A stretch of DNA of 40,446 nt from Alphaproteobacteria bacterium (GCA_013151255.1 JAADIQ010000130.1:1-40446); one strand, 5' to 3'; shown: positions 7,258-16,451, numbered from the stretch's first letter. Numbers and translations: made by a program. Notes: generated from the sequence alone by a model not told the origin.

Positions 7258-8190
7258 TCACTCCACCACATCCAAACCCATATTCCTCAGCCGTGCCGCT
7301 TCGTCCGCCCAGCCTTGGCGGACTTTTACGTGGATGAAGAGGTGGACTGGCTGGCCTAATAGTTCGATCAGTTCTTCGCGCGCGGCCTGGCCGATGATTT
7401 TTAGGGTTTGCCCGCCCTTGCCGAGGACGATGCCTTTTTGGCTGTCGCGGGCGACGAATATTGTCTGTTCGATGCGCACGCCTTTTTTGGTTTCTTTCCA
7501 GTCGTCGGTTTCAACTGTGGAATCATAGGGCAATTCCTGATGCAGACGCAGGAACAGTTTTTCGCGCGTGACTTCCGCCGCCATCAACCGGTCGGAAATG
7601 TCCGAGAGCTGATCTTCCGGGTAGAGCCATGGACCCGGCGGCGCCTTGTCCGTCAGAAACGCTTTCAAATCGCCGAGCCCGTCGCCGTTCTTTGCCGAAA
7701 TCATGAAAACATCGCTGAACACGCCCGCCTCGTTCAACTCTTGCGCCAAGGCCAACAGCTTCGGCCGGGCGAGCTCATCAATCTTGTTGAGCGCGAGGAC
7801 GGCTTTACCGTCGGCTTTTTTAAGTCCCTCAATAATCCGGTCCGCATCCTTGCGCGACTTGCCAGCGCCGCCACGCTCATTTTCTCCGTCAAGATAAGCC
7901 GGCGCGTCAATGATCAACAACGTCCGGTCGGCGCCCTCAATCCCGCCCCAGGCGGCGGCGACCATGGCACGATCAAGCCGGCGACGAGGCGTGAAAATCC
8001 CCGGCGTGTCGATAAAAACCAGTTGCACATCGCCTTCAACGGCAATGCCGCGAATGCGCGCGCGCGTGGTCTGCACTTTTTGGGTGACAATCGACACTTT
8101 CGCGCCGACCAGCGCGTTCACCAACGTCGATTTGCCCGCGTTGGGCGCGCCGATAACGGCGACCATTATGCATTTAGTCTCTGAACTCAT
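7258..8190 (-). CDS. era: GTPase Era
   Basis: Era binds the 3' end of 16S rRNA and assists 30S assembly. The 310 residues show G1 GAPNAGKST (14-22), G3 DTPG, G4 NKID, SAKNGDG, and a C-terminal KH domain with GKGGQTLKIIG. The start at ATG 8190 has GGGGA seven bases upstream and overlaps the stop of a small upstream frame by ATGA. That frame begins with a second copy of the era 5' end, so this start is not the ancestral rnc-era junction; the present N-terminus (MSSETKC) may have been acquired by recombination. The gene itself appears intact. Confidence 0.95.
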   Translation of the reverse strand: MSSETKCIMVAVIGAPNAGKSTLVNALVGAKVSIVTQKVQTTRARIRGIAVEGDVQLVFIDTPGIFTPRRRLDRAMVAAAWGGIEGADRTLLIIDAPAYLDGENERGGAGKSRKDADRIIEGLKKADGKAVLALNKIDELARPKLLALAQELNEAGVFSDVFMISAKNGDGLGDLKAFLTDKAPPGPWLYPEDQLSDISDRLMAAEVTREKLFLRLHQELPYDSTVETDDWKETKKGVRIEQTIFVARDSQKGIVLGKGGQTLKIIGQAAREELIELLGQPVHLFIHVKVRQGWADEAARLRNMGLDVVE

Positions 8191-8378
8191 TGCTCACATC
8201 CCCAACGCTTTTTTGTTTGACCGCCTTCGCGGTCCGCGCGCGAAGGCGCGCTGTTGGTAAGCTGACCGCCTTCGCGGTCCGCGCGCGAAGGCGCGCTGTT
8301 GGTAAGCTGACCGCCTTCGCGGTCGGGGGGAGCTCCGATAACGGCAACCATGATGCATTTCGTGTCAGCCTTACTCAT
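8187..8378 (-). pseudogene. Duplicated era 5' end fused to tandem palindromic repeats (63-residue frame)
   Basis: The frame starts ATG AGT AAG, overlapping the rnc stop, exactly where era should begin. It reads MSKADTKCIMVAVIGAP and so repeats the first 16 residues of Era up to the P-loop. It then enters 2.4 copies of a 45-bp repeat (LTNSAPSRADREGGQ units) and ends QTKKRWGCEQ, with its stop overlapping the ATG of the intact era. Over the 12 shared codons TKCIMVAVIGAP there are five synonymous and no amino-acid differences between the two copies, so this is not a fresh duplication. It may now act as a leader peptide that couples rnc to era translation. Confidence 0.75.
8218..8324. repeat. 45-bp tandem repeat with paired hairpins, 2.4 copies
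   Basis: Units lie at 8218-8262 and 8263-8307, with a partial unit at 8308-8324, and the two full copies are identical. Each unit contains ACCGC-CTTC-GCGGT and GCGCGC-GAAG-GCGCGC, two hairpins with four-base loops. The unit length is a multiple of three, so the minus-strand frame stays open. It resembles palindromic REP-like or Rickettsia-type in-frame elements in organisation, though I do not recognise the family. Confidence 0.85.
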
Positions 8379-9069
8379 CTCCACTCCAAACCCCTTCACG
8401 GATTAGAAAATTACGCGCCGCGTCCATCTGCGCTTTGCGTTTTGACGCGCCTTCTCCGCGCGCCGGCTTTTTCCCCTTCACCTGGACTTCAATGGTAAAG
8501 GCCGGTGCATGCGCCGGGCCATCCGCATCGAGAACACTATAATCCGGCGTGCCGAGTTTCTTGTTCTGTGACCATTCCTGCAGCGCAGTTTTTGCGTCGC
8601 GATGCGATTTCGACAGCGCCTCAAGATTGGGCGTCCAATATTTCTCATAGGCAATGCGCGCCGCATCGAGCCCGCCATCGATATAGAGCGCGCCGAGGAG
8701 CGCCTCCATCACATCGCCGAGGATGGCATTTTTCTGGCGCCCGCCGGCGCCCTCCTCCCACTCTGACATCATGATGAATTCATCCAGGCCGAAATGCAGC
8801 GCGGCTTTCGCGCAAGTCTCCTTGCGCACCAGCGCATTCAGCCGCGGCGCCATATCGCCCTCTTCAAACTCAGGGTAGCGCCGCCATAATTCTTCCGCCG
8901 TCAGCAATCCCAACACCCGGTCGCCGAGAAATTCGAGGCGTTCAAGATCGCGCACTTTACGGACGCCGCCGGAAAGGCTGGAATGGGTCAACGCCCGCGC
9001 CAGCAGCGTCTCGTCGTTAAACCGCCGCCCAAGCCGGTCCTCAAGCGCTGAAAATTCGCGTTTTGTCAT
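8371..9069 (-). CDS. rnc: Ribonuclease III
   Basis: RNase III cuts double-stranded RNA, including the rRNA precursor. The 232 residues carry the signature ERLEFLGDRVLGL (about 43-55), the second acidic cluster GDVMEALLGALYIDGG (about 117-132), and a C-terminal double-stranded RNA-binding domain from about 156 (DAKTALQEW … KRKAQMDAARNFL). The start overlaps the lepB stop by ATGA (9066-9069), and the stop overlaps the era-like frame downstream, so lepB-rnc-era are coupled. All catalytic acidic residues appear present. Confidence 0.95.
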   Translation of the reverse strand: MTKREFSALEDRLGRRFNDETLLARALTHSSLSGGVRKVRDLERLEFLGDRVLGLLTAEELWRRYPEFEEGDMAPRLNALVRKETCAKAALHFGLDEFIMMSEWEEGAGGRQKNAILGDVMEALLGALYIDGGLDAARIAYEKYWTPNLEALSKSHRDAKTALQEWSQNKKLGTPDYSVLDADGPAHAPAFTIEVQVKGKKPARGEGASKRKAQMDAARNFLIREGVWSGDE

Positions 9070-9887
9070 TCCACCGGATCAAAGATGCGCCCATAGCGAA
9101 TTGCAAATGGCCATTTCCAAACTTCCCAGAACTTGGCGTCCGTTCCGTCTACGGAGAAAAACAACCGCTCCGCCCGTCCGACAATATCCTCCAGCGGCAC
9201 ATAACCGACCTGCGCGGTAACGCGGCTGTCTTGCGATTGGTCGCGATTATCGCCCATCATGAAAAATCGCCCGGCCGGCACCTGATAGGGGCCGACATTG
9301 TCAAGCCGCCCTTTGTCGCCATTGCATTCCTGCACCAGATAGGAGACGCCATTGGGCAGCGTTTCACGATAGGTCGGCGCTTGTTTCGGGCGATGATCGC
9401 AGATGAGGTTGCTCATCTCGACAAATTCTTTTTTCACCGGCTTGCTATTAATATACAGGCGCCCGCTAATCATTCGGATTTCGTCGCCAGGCAGGCCGAT
9501 GACGCGTTTGATATAGTCTTTGTTGCCGTCTTTGCGGTTTTTGAACACCACAACATCACCGCGCTCCGGCTCGCCCGCGAAAATGCGCCCATGCAGCGGC
9601 AGACGCGTCAGCGGGTAGATCAGCGATGCGCGTGAGTACCCAAAGGTCGGTTTCGACACGACGAGAAAATCACCGATCAATAGCGTCGGCTTCATCGATC
9701 CGGAGGGAATGTTGAAGGGCTGGAAAATAACGATGCGTAACACCAGCGCAATCGCCACCGCAAAGAAGACGGTTTTAGCCAAATCCCACGCCTCTTCGGC
9801 CGGCGTCATTTTTGGCGCCTCGGTCTTTATAGTCTCGCCCTCTACGCCGCTTTTGCCGCCGAAAAACTTTTTCAGGGAAAACCCCAT
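9066..9887 (-). CDS. lepB: Signal peptidase I
   Basis: LepB removes signal peptides at the outer face of the inner membrane. The protein has 273 residues from ATG 9887, chosen because AAAGG lies about 9 bp upstream and the longer frame to 9947 runs into acpS. One N-terminal membrane segment spans about 36-56. The catalytic Ser is S64 in PSGSMKPTLL, and the general base K127 lies in DYIKRVIGLPGD. The GDNRDQSQDSR box is also present. The gene follows acpS by 43 bp and overlaps rnc by 4 bp, the standard alphaproteobacterial order. Confidence 0.95.
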   Translation of the reverse strand: MGFSLKKFFGGKSGVEGETIKTEAPKMTPAEEAWDLAKTVFFAVAIALVLRIVIFQPFNIPSGSMKPTLLIGDFLVVSKPTFGYSRASLIYPLTRLPLHGRIFAGEPERGDVVVFKNRKDGNKDYIKRVIGLPGDEIRMISGRLYINSKPVKKEFVEMSNLICDHRPKQAPTYRETLPNGVSYLVQECNGDKGRLDNVGPYQVPAGRFFMMGDNRDQSQDSRVTAQVGYVPLEDIVGRAERLFFSVDGTDAKFWEVWKWPFAIRYGRIFDPVE

Positions 9888-9930
9888 AGTCGAAACCTTT
9901 CGTTGCCCACCCAATGAACTTGACGGAACC

Positions 9931-10329
9931 CTATTTAGCCCGCGCATAGATTATGACAATGGCCTGCGCCAGGGGAATTTCGTCGGTGATGGTAAGGTGG
10001 ATGTCGGCGACATGGCCATCGGGCGTGATTTCTGCCAGCCTTTTGGCCGCCCCGCCCGTCAAAGCCATGGTCGGCTTGCCGCCGGGCAGGTTCACAACCC
10101 CCATATCGCGCCAGAAAACCCCGCGCGCGAGCCCCGTGCCGAGCGCCTTGGCGCACGCCTCCTTGGCGGCGAAACGCTTGGCGTAGGACGCCGCCCGGTT
10201 GTGGCGTCTGTCAGACTTCGCCTGCTCAATCTCCGTGAACACCCGTTTGGTAAAGCGCGCATCATGGCGCGCTAGCGTCTTTTCCACGCGGCGAATATCG
10301 ATCAGGTCGTTGCCAATGCCGATGATCAT
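9931..10329 (-). CDS. acpS: Holo-[acyl-carrier-protein] synthase
   Basis: AcpS transfers 4'-phosphopantetheine from CoA to acyl carrier protein. The 132-residue protein from ATG 10329 begins [16 protein letters not shown], with D8 the metal-binding aspartate. It contains [15 protein letters not shown], with the conserved FxxKEA motif (E about 57), and ends with the HLTITDE…A strand. The longer frame to 10362 adds a non-conserved extension and runs over the end of pdxJ, so I reject it. The gap to pdxJ is 7 bp. Confidence 0.94.
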   Translation of the reverse strand: MIIGIGNDLIDIRRVEKTLARHDARFTKRVFTEIEQAKSDRRHNRAASYAKRFAAKEACAKALGTGLARGVFWRDMGVVNLPGGKPTMALTGGAAKRLAEITPDGHVADIHLTITDEIPLAQAIVIIYARAK

Positions 10330-10336
10330 GAGCGCC

Positions 10337-11104
10337 TCAATAATGCGCGCCGGTGCGCGCATCCTGCATCAGCCGTTTCATTTCCTTCACCGCCTCGCCG
10401 AGCCCCATAAACACCGCCTCGCCGACCAGGAAATGGCCGATATTGAGCTCGACGATTTGTGGGATCGCGGCGACCGGCTGCACATTCCAGAATGTCAGGC
10501 CATGACCGGCATGAACCTCAAGCCCGAGCGCATCGGCCAGTTCGGCGGCGGATTTTATTTTCTCAAACTCAGCGCTGATGCGCGCCGGATCGGTCGCCAC
10601 CGTCGCCTCATAGTAAGCGCCGGTATGAAGCTCGACCACCGGTGCGCCGGTGGATTTCGCCGCCTCAATCTGGCGCGTCTCCGGGTCAATGAACAGCGAC
10701 GCACGAATGCCGGCGCCCATCAGCTCACGGACGAATGGCGCGATAAAATTATGCTGGCCAGAGACATCAAGCCCGCCCTCGGTGGTGCGTTCATTGCGGT
10801 TTTCCGGCACCAGGCAGCAGCCATGGGGTTTGACGTCGCTCACCAGTTGCAACATTTCAGCGGTCGCGGCCATTTCAAAATTAAGCGGCAGGCTGATTTC
10901 TTCCTTAAGCCGGCGCATATCGTCATCGATAATATGGCGGCGGTCCTCGCGCAGATGCGCAGTGATGCCGTCAGCGCCGGCGCAAGCAACCAATTCAGCG
11001 GCGCGCACCGGGTCCGGATGCACTCCGCCGCGCGCATTCCTGATAGTCGCGACGTGGTCGATATTAACGCCGAGGCGTAATGGTTTTTTTGTCTTCGGCG
11101 CCAT
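10337..11104 (-). CDS. pdxJ: Pyridoxine 5'-phosphate synthase
   Basis: PdxJ condenses 1-deoxy-D-xylulose 5-phosphate with 3-amino-2-oxopropyl phosphate, the last ring-forming step of DXP-dependent vitamin B6 synthesis. The 255 residues fit the family (about 240-255). Motifs seen: [17 protein letters not shown] near the N-terminus, [37 protein letters not shown] and [11 protein letters not shown]. Its ATG shares one base with the pyrE stop (TAATG), so translation is coupled. Confidence 0.95.
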   Translation of the reverse strand: MAPKTKKPLRLGVNIDHVATIRNARGGVHPDPVRAAELVACAGADGITAHLREDRRHIIDDDMRRLKEEISLPLNFEMAATAEMLQLVSDVKPHGCCLVPENRNERTTEGGLDVSGQHNFIAPFVRELMGAGIRASLFIDPETRQIEAAKSTGAPVVELHTGAYYEATVATDPARISAEFEKIKSAAELADALGLEVHAGHGLTFWNVQPVAAIPQIVELNIGHFLVGEAVFMGLGEAVKEMKRLMQDARTGAHY

Positions 11105-11691
11105 TATTGGCTCACCCCGCGGCTGCCGGGTTTTACCGCCGGCATATTTTGCAAATGCCCCGGCAAGTCATCAGCCGGCCAGGCGTCAACTTTTAACTGC
11201 GCCAGCGCTATCACCGGCGCGCCAATCTCCGCCGCGCCGCCGGAGCGGTCCACCAGACAGGCGAGCGCCAACACCTCGCCGCCGGCATTTCTCACCGCTG
11301 CAATCGCCTCGCGCGCCGACAGGCCGGTTGAGACAATGTCCTCCACCACCAACACCCGCGCACCCGGTTCAACCGAAAAGCCGCGCCGCAAGCAAAACGC
11401 GCCGTCAACACGTTCGAGAAACATGAACGGCGCGCCAAGATGACGCGCGGTCTCATAGCCGTAAATAATCGCACCCATCGCCGGGGAGATCACATAGTCA
11501 ACCTTGCCGGTGATGACAGCGCTCGCTTTTGCCGCCAGCGCCTTGCACAGGCGCGCGGTGCGATCCGGATACATCGAGACGATGGACTTGTTGAGATAGG
11601 TATCGCTATGCAGACCGGATGACAAAATGAAATGGCCCTTCTGCAAGGCGCCGACCTGTTCAAATTCGCGCAACGCCTCAGAGCTGTTCAT
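11104..11691 (-). CDS. pyrE: Orotate phosphoribosyltransferase
   Basis: PyrE makes OMP from orotate and PRPP in pyrimidine synthesis. The 195 residues carry the PRPP loop [11 protein letters not shown] and the substrate segment [19 protein letters not shown] chose ATG 11691; a TTG at 11700 in the same frame is possible. The start lies inside the 3' end of rel (14-bp overlap) and the stop meets the pdxJ start. The order rel-pyrE-pdxJ-acpS is common in alphaproteobacteria. Confidence 0.93.
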   Translation of the reverse strand: MNSSEALREFEQVGALQKGHFILSSGLHSDTYLNKSIVSMYPDRTARLCKALAAKASAVITGKVDYVISPAMGAIIYGYETARHLGAPFMFLERVDGAFCLRRGFSVEPGARVLVVEDIVSTGLSAREAIAAVRNAGGEVLALACLVDRSGGAAEIGAPVIALAQLKVDAWPADDLPGHLQNMPAVKPGSRGVSQ

Positions 11692-14008
11692 CGTCGTCAA
11701 TCCCTATGCGCTCCGCCGACAGCACCGTCGGCGCCGCGCGAAGCCCCGCCAAGGCGTGCGCCAATTGGCGCGCGTCATATACCTCAACATCCATCACAAC
11801 GTCGATAAACTCCTTGGAACGGTTTTGCAGCCGCATGCTGGCAATTGAAATTCCATAGCGCGCAATAGTCCCGGCGATCTCGCTGAGGACGCCGACGCCA
11901 TTTTGCACCGTTACGGTGAGCCGCGCAAAAGCGCTTTGATGTTCCTCATCAGTGTCGCGCCATTTCAGATCAAGCCAGCGGCTCTGCGGCGGGTCTTGCT
12001 TGGCCAGCTGCTCACAATGGATGGTGTGAACAGTAATGCCGCCGTCATCACCGCGAATGCCGACAATGCGCTCGCCGGGCAGCGGCGTACAGCACCGCGC
12101 GATGCGCACTGATACGCCGGGGGTCAAACCGGAAATCGCGACCCGCGGCTTGAATTCTTTCAGGCTCGCTGGGCGGATTTCCCCTTCGCTGGCGGCCGAA
12201 GCGCCCGGATAGACCGCTTCAATCAGCTGGTTGACCGGCAAGTCGCCGCGACCGACGCTGACCAGCACGTCCTCGACCGATTTCTTGCCCAGTTTGCGCA
12301 AGCCCGCCCGCACGCCCTTGAGCGAGAACTGCAAATGCGCGCCGGTAAATACGCTCTCCGCAATGGAGCGGCCGAGCGCCAGATGTTCGTCATATTGCAT
12401 CTTCTTGATGCGCCGGCGGATGGCGCTGCGCGCCCGGCCGGAAACCGCAATGATTTCCCATTCCGCCGGCACCGGCGCATTTTCCGAGCGCAACACCTCC
12501 ACCACATCGCCGGTCTCCAAGAGGGTGCGCAAAGGCCGTTGCACGCCGTTGACTTTCGCGCCGATGCACTGGTCGCCAACGTCGGTGTGCACGCCATAGG
12601 CAAAATCGAGCGCGGTTGCGCCTTTGGGCAGCGCAATGACGCGGCTCTTGGGCGTGAAGCAGAACACCTGATCTTGAAACAGTTCGAGCTTGGCGTATTG
12701 CAGCGCTTCTTCGAGATCTTCTCCGCCCTGAAACATTTCAACCAGCCGGCGCGGCGTCTCATAGGGATCGTATTGTTTGGGGCCGACGATCTCAACGCTG
12801 GCGCCTTTGCCGCCTGCATCCTTATATTGCCAATGCGCAGCAACACCGCGCTCTGCGGTTTCATGCATTTCGTAAGTGCGGATTTGAATCTCAATGCGCT
12901 GGCGGCGGCCATCACGCCATGGCGGACCGACCACGGCGGTGTGAATGGAGCGATAATTATTCGGCTTCGGCGCTGAAATATAATCGTCAAATTCCGACGG
13001 GATCATGCGCCAGTTCAAATGAATGATCCCCAACGCGCGATAGCAATCCTGCACATTATCAACCAGCACGCGGAAGGCGTAAATATCAGCCAGTTCGTCA
13101 AACGAGACATTCTTATGCTGCATCTTGCGCCAGATCGAATAAGCGCGTTTCTCACGGCTATAGACCTGTGCATCAAGGCCTTCGGCCTCAAGCTTTTGAC
13201 GCAGCACATTGGCAAGTTCGACAACGCCGCCAACCGAATGTTGATGCAACTCATCGAGGCGCCGGCTGATGGTGGCGTAAGCGTCGGCGCTTAACTCGCG
13301 GAAGGCGATATCTTCCAACTCCTCGCGAAACCGCTGCACCCCGATGCGCCCGGCGAGCGGCGCATAAATCTCCATCGTTTCAAGCGAGATGCGCTGTCGT
13401 TTGTCGGCATTGGTAATATAATGGAGCGTGCGCATATTGTGCAGGCGGTCGGCGAGCTTCACCAGCAAGACGCGCACATCATCGGCCATAGCGACGACAA
13501 ATTTGCGGAAGTTCTCCGCCTGTTTGCTGGCCTCATCGCGCAATTCAATGCGCGAAAGTTTAGTGACGCCATCAACAAGCCTCGCCACCTCTGCGCCAAA
13601 ATTCTTTTCGATATCGCTGATTGTATGATCGGTGTCTTCCACAACATCGTGCAGCAATGCGGTAACCACGGTTGCTGGGTCGGCGCGCAGCTCAGTCAGG
13701 ATCGCCGCCACAGCAAGCGGGTGAGAAAAATACGGATCACCCGACTGGCGGGTCTGGCCTCCATGGGCTTTCATCGCAAAAATATAGGCGCGATTGAGGA
13801 TATCTTCGTCTGCATCACGGTCATAGGCGCGCACCAGATCGACAAGTTCGGCCTGCCGGATAAAGCCAACCGGGTGCGACGCCTTGCGCGGCGTCGAGCC
13901 ATTGGTTTCAGTCTCGGAATTATGCGTCTCGCGCGACGCAGAACTATCTTGCGGCTTTTGCGCAGGGCCGGTGTCGGGGTTAGAATTGGCCGTCAGTTTA
14001 TCAGCCAT
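11678..14008 (-). CDS. rel: Bifunctional (p)ppGpp synthetase/hydrolase (RelA/SpoT homologue)
   Basis: The protein makes and degrades the stringent-response alarmone. The 776 residues contain, in order, the HD hydrolase domain (HDVVEDTD at about 120-127, with H120, D121, E124 and D125 intact), the synthetase domain (KRAYSIWRKM; PNNYRSIHTAVVG), a TGS domain (IALPKGATALDFAYGVHTDV), a linker, a zinc-finger-like CCTPLPGE segment, and a C-terminal ACT domain (LTVTVQNGVGVLSEIAGTIA). Both catalytic halves appear complete, as in the single Rsh of most alphaproteobacteria. The first 45 residues are Ser/Thr/Asn-rich and not conserved. It is preceded by rpoZ, 81 bp upstream. Confidence 0.95.
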   Translation of the reverse strand: MADKLTANSNPDTGPAQKPQDSSASRETHNSETETNGSTPRKASHPVGFIRQAELVDLVRAYDRDADEDILNRAYIFAMKAHGGQTRQSGDPYFSHPLAVAAILTELRADPATVVTALLHDVVEDTDHTISDIEKNFGAEVARLVDGVTKLSRIELRDEASKQAENFRKFVVAMADDVRVLLVKLADRLHNMRTLHYITNADKRQRISLETMEIYAPLAGRIGVQRFREELEDIAFRELSADAYATISRRLDELHQHSVGGVVELANVLRQKLEAEGLDAQVYSREKRAYSIWRKMQHKNVSFDELADIYAFRVLVDNVQDCYRALGIIHLNWRMIPSEFDDYISAPKPNNYRSIHTAVVGPPWRDGRRQRIEIQIRTYEMHETAERGVAAHWQYKDAGGKGASVEIVGPKQYDPYETPRRLVEMFQGGEDLEEALQYAKLELFQDQVFCFTPKSRVIALPKGATALDFAYGVHTDVGDQCIGAKVNGVQRPLRTLLETGDVVEVLRSENAPVPAEWEIIAVSGRARSAIRRRIKKMQYDEHLALGRSIAESVFTGAHLQFSLKGVRAGLRKLGKKSVEDVLVSVGRGDLPVNQLIEAVYPGASAASEGEIRPASLKEFKPRVAISGLTPGVSVRIARCCTPLPGERIVGIRGDDGGITVHTIHCEQLAKQDPPQSRWLDLKWRDTDEEHQSAFARLTVTVQNGVGVLSEIAGTIARYGISIASMRLQNRSKEFIDVVMDVEVYDARQLAHALAGLRAAPTVLSAERIGIDDDEQL

Positions 14009-14089
14009 TTCCCATCGGCCATTTTCGCTGTGCGTTCGAAACTTTTCCGGCCAAACGCTGTGCGATATTTGCGCTACTCTGTTTGATGT

Positions 14090-14455
14090 TTAGCCCTTCG
14101 GCAATGTCTGTGGGGTGGTCATCCCGGCAGCCTGGATCGCCTTGAGGTAATCATCTTCATTCATCTGATCAAACTCCGGCGCATCGGCGCGCTCGGACCC
14201 GGCTTCCGCCTCTTCCCCTTCGTCGAATTCAACCTGTTTCTGCAGCGATTGCACTAGCTCTTCATCAAGTTCGGCTGGCGCAAGTGCAGTCTCGGCAATT
14301 TCGCGAAGCGCAACGACCGGATTTTTATCATTGTCGCGATCGACCAGGAGCGGCGCGCCAGAGGAAAGAATACGGGCGCGATGCGCCGCCAAAAGGACGA
14401 GGTCAAAGCGGTTGGTAACCTGCTCGACGCAATCTTCTACCGTGACGCGGGCCAT
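14090..14455 (-). CDS. rpoZ: RNA polymerase omega subunit
   Basis: Omega folds against beta' and helps RNA polymerase assemble. The 121 residues open with the family signature [20 protein letters not shown], then [13 protein letters not shown], and [10 protein letters not shown] at about 47-56. The tail is acidic and longer than in E. coli (91 residues), as often in alphaproteobacteria. The rpoZ-rel order is conserved. Confidence 0.94.
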   Translation of the reverse strand: MARVTVEDCVEQVTNRFDLVLLAAHRARILSSGAPLLVDRDNDKNPVVALREIAETALAPAELDEELVQSLQKQVEFDEGEEAEAGSERADAPEFDQMNEDDYLKAIQAAGMTTPQTLPKG

Positions 14456-14537
14456 CTAAGTCTCCTGATAATCGGACTAAGTCAGATATCGCCCCTCCTT
14501 GCGAGATACAAGCGCTGCAATGCAAAAAACCGCCGAT

Positions 14538-15044
14538 TTATCGCAAAATTTGTTGCGCCGCACGCACCGGCAGGGCGGCGAGCATCTCGCGCACCGTTTT
14601 ACCGGTTTTCGGCGAGCGCCAGTCCGCGGCGATATCGGCCAGCGGGGCGAGCACGAATTCCCGCTCCGCCAGGCGCGGATGAGGCAGCTGAAGCCCCGCG
14701 CCATCACCCACAGCACTGCTTCCGCCGCGGCGGTCCTGACCATAGGCGATGAGGTCGAGATCAAGCGTGCGCGGCGCATTTTTGCGCTGGCGCAGGCGCC
14801 CAAACCCCGCCTCAATCGCGTGCAACACCGCCAGCAAGGCCTCTGGCGGAAGATCGGTCCCTATAACCGCCGCGGCATTCACAAATGGCGGCTCGGCCGG
14901 GTCAGGCCAGGCCGGCGTGTGGTATAATGGGGAGATAGCGCCTAGATCCGTCAGCCGGCCTAACGCAGAAAAGGCGCTTAAAACAATCTGTTGCGAATCA
15001 ATGCCGCAAAAAGGCAAACTCGACCCGGCGGCGATCAGAATCAT
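14538..15044 (-). CDS. folK: 2-amino-4-hydroxy-6-hydroxymethyldihydropteridine pyrophosphokinase
   Basis: FolK transfers pyrophosphate from ATP to the pterin in folate synthesis. The 168-residue protein shows the HPPK pattern: ISPLYHTPAWPDPAEPPFVN, then FGRLRQRKNAPRTLDLDLIA, with the metal-binding DLDLIAYG, and LPHPRLAEREFVLAPLADI. It opens with MILIAAGSSL. The neighbour rpoZ lies 82 bp downstream on the same strand, and the NYN gene is divergent, so a bidirectional promoter probably lies in 15045-15110. Confidence 0.93.
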   Translation of the reverse strand: MILIAAGSSLPFCGIDSQQIVLSAFSALGRLTDLGAISPLYHTPAWPDPAEPPFVNAAAVIGTDLPPEALLAVLHAIEAGFGRLRQRKNAPRTLDLDLIAYGQDRRGGSSAVGDGAGLQLPHPRLAEREFVLAPLADIAADWRSPKTGKTVREMLAALPVRAAQQILR

Positions 15045-15110
15045 TTTTTCAACCTTTGGATAAACGACGCCACACGAAAACCGATATAAAAAACAATATT
15101 TGAGGCATTT

Positions 15111-15746
15111 ATGGCAGATTTCTTAGGACTGCGTGAAACTGAAAGAACCGCATTTTTTATCGACGGCGCCAATCTCTACAAGGCCGCCCGAAACATCGGT
15201 TTTGATATTGATTACAAAAACTTACTAGCGAAAACGAAGTCTAGCTGTCAGCTCCTGCGGGCCTCTTATTATACCGCCATCCAAGAAGACCGAGACCAGG
15301 ACTACTCCCCGCTCCGCCCCCTCGTCGACTGGCTTGATTACAATGGCTACACCATGGTTACCAAGACCACGCGGGAGTTTACCGACCAGCAGGGCCGCAA
15401 GCGATATAAGGGTTCAACCGATATCGAGCTGGTCGTCGATATGTTGCTGCTTGCCGACCGGCTCGACCATATCGTCCTCTTCAGCGGCAATGGCGATTTT
15501 CGCCGCGCCATCGAGGCGGTGCAAGCCAAGGGCGTACGCGTCACCATGGTTTCGACCGTCAAGTCCTCACCGCCAATGGCGTCCGATGATCTGCGCCGTC
15601 AGGCCGACAGCTTTGTCGATCTCGTCGATCTGGAAAAGATCATCGGCCGCTCCGGCGCTCCAGCGCGCAAGCCGCGTGCGGAGAAGTCTGATATCGACGA
15701 TGAGTATGAAGACGAATTCGACGATGAATACGAAGACGTAGATTAG
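15111..15746 (+). CDS. NYN-domain (LabA/DUF88) protein, putative RNase
   Basis: The 211-residue protein has a PIN-like NYN domain. Seen: FFIDGANLYKAAR (D at about 18), the central TDIELVVDMLLLA with two aspartates, and IVLFSGNGDFRRAI with the third acidic site. These acidic positions fit a metal-dependent ribonuclease centre. The last 30 residues are very acidic (DDEYEDEFDDEYEDVD). GAGG stands 6 bp before the ATG. It is followed 10 bp later by the uracil-DNA glycosylase gene and is likely co-transcribed. Substrate is unknown. Confidence 0.88.
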   Translation: MADFLGLRETERTAFFIDGANLYKAARNIGFDIDYKNLLAKTKSSCQLLRASYYTAIQEDRDQDYSPLRPLVDWLDYNGYTMVTKTTREFTDQQGRKRYKGSTDIELVVDMLLLADRLDHIVLFSGNGDFRRAIEAVQAKGVRVTMVSTVKSSPPMASDDLRRQADSFVDLVDLEKIIGRSGAPARKPRAEKSDIDDEYEDEFDDEYEDVD

Positions 15747-15756
15747 GGATTCCCTT

Positions 15757-16428
15757 TTGAGCGATGGCCATGCGATAGACCCTGCGCCCGATTGCGCGCT
15801 TTGTCCGCGGCTTGCAAAGTTTCGCGCCGAAAACAAATCCGCCTATCCGGAATATTTCAACGCCCCTGCGCCGTCTTTCGGACCGCGCAATGCAGCCCTC
15901 CTTATCGTCGGGCTGGCGCCTGGCCTCCATGGCGCCAATCGCACCGGGCGGGCTTTCACGGGCGATGCTTCCGGCGATTTACTTTATGCAACGCTGGCGA
16001 AGTTCGGATTGTCCAATAATCGTTACGCATCAGCGGCCAATGACGGGTTACGGCTTAAACAAACCGCCATCACCAATGCGGTCCGCTGTCTGCCGCCGGG
16101 CAACAAGCCGAACGGCGAGGAAATCAGGACTTGTCGGCCATTTTTAACAAACCAGATCAAGCGCATGAAAAACCTGCGCGCAATTTTGTGCCTCGGGCGC
16201 ATCGCCCACGCCTCGACCGTTGCCGCCCTCGACATCAAGCAAAAAGATGCGCCGTTCAGCCATGGTGCGCGCCATCCGGTTCTGGCGACGCAAATCATGC
16301 TGTTCGACAGCTATCATTGCTCCCGATACAACACCAATACCGGGCGTTTGACCGCCCGAATGTTCGAAAACGTGTTTGCAACGATGAAAACCTGTATAGA
16401 AATAGCGCCCGCAATCGCGGCCGAATAG
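15757..16428 (+). CDS. Family-5 (UDGb-type) uracil-DNA glycosylase
   Basis: The enzyme removes deaminated bases from DNA. The 223-residue frame begins at TTG with AGGGA seven bases upstream; no nearer ATG gives the N-terminal cysteines. Seen: CALCPRL near residue 14, supplying two iron-sulfur cysteines, GLAPGLHGANRTGRAFTGD as motif 1, CLPPGNKP and CRPFL as the other two cysteines, and SYHCSRYNTNTGRLT as motif 2. In UDGb the last motif commonly reads SYHPSRQN; the Cys for Pro change here is notable. A 4Fe-4S cluster is expected. Confidence 0.9.
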   Translation: MSDGHAIDPAPDCALCPRLAKFRAENKSAYPEYFNAPAPSFGPRNAALLIVGLAPGLHGANRTGRAFTGDASGDLLYATLAKFGLSNNRYASAANDGLRLKQTAITNAVRCLPPGNKPNGEEIRTCRPFLTNQIKRMKNLRAILCLGRIAHASTVAALDIKQKDAPFSHGARHPVLATQIMLFDSYHCSRYNTNTGRLTARMFENVFATMKTCIEIAPAIAAE

Positions 16429-16451
16429 GATTTCTGCGGAGAGAGCTTGCC

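Noticed and set aside
8218..8307. CRISPR array
   Set aside because: The identical 45-bp units abut with no unique spacers, and no cas genes are present.
8190..8498. Plus-strand frame with repeated Arg/Ala peptides over the 45-bp repeats
   Set aside because: Antisense shadow of rnc, the repeat and era; no start signal or conserved sequence.
9888..9947. N-terminal extension of lepB to 9947
   Set aside because: It overlaps acpS, has no family similarity, and a good ribosome-binding site precedes ATG 9887.
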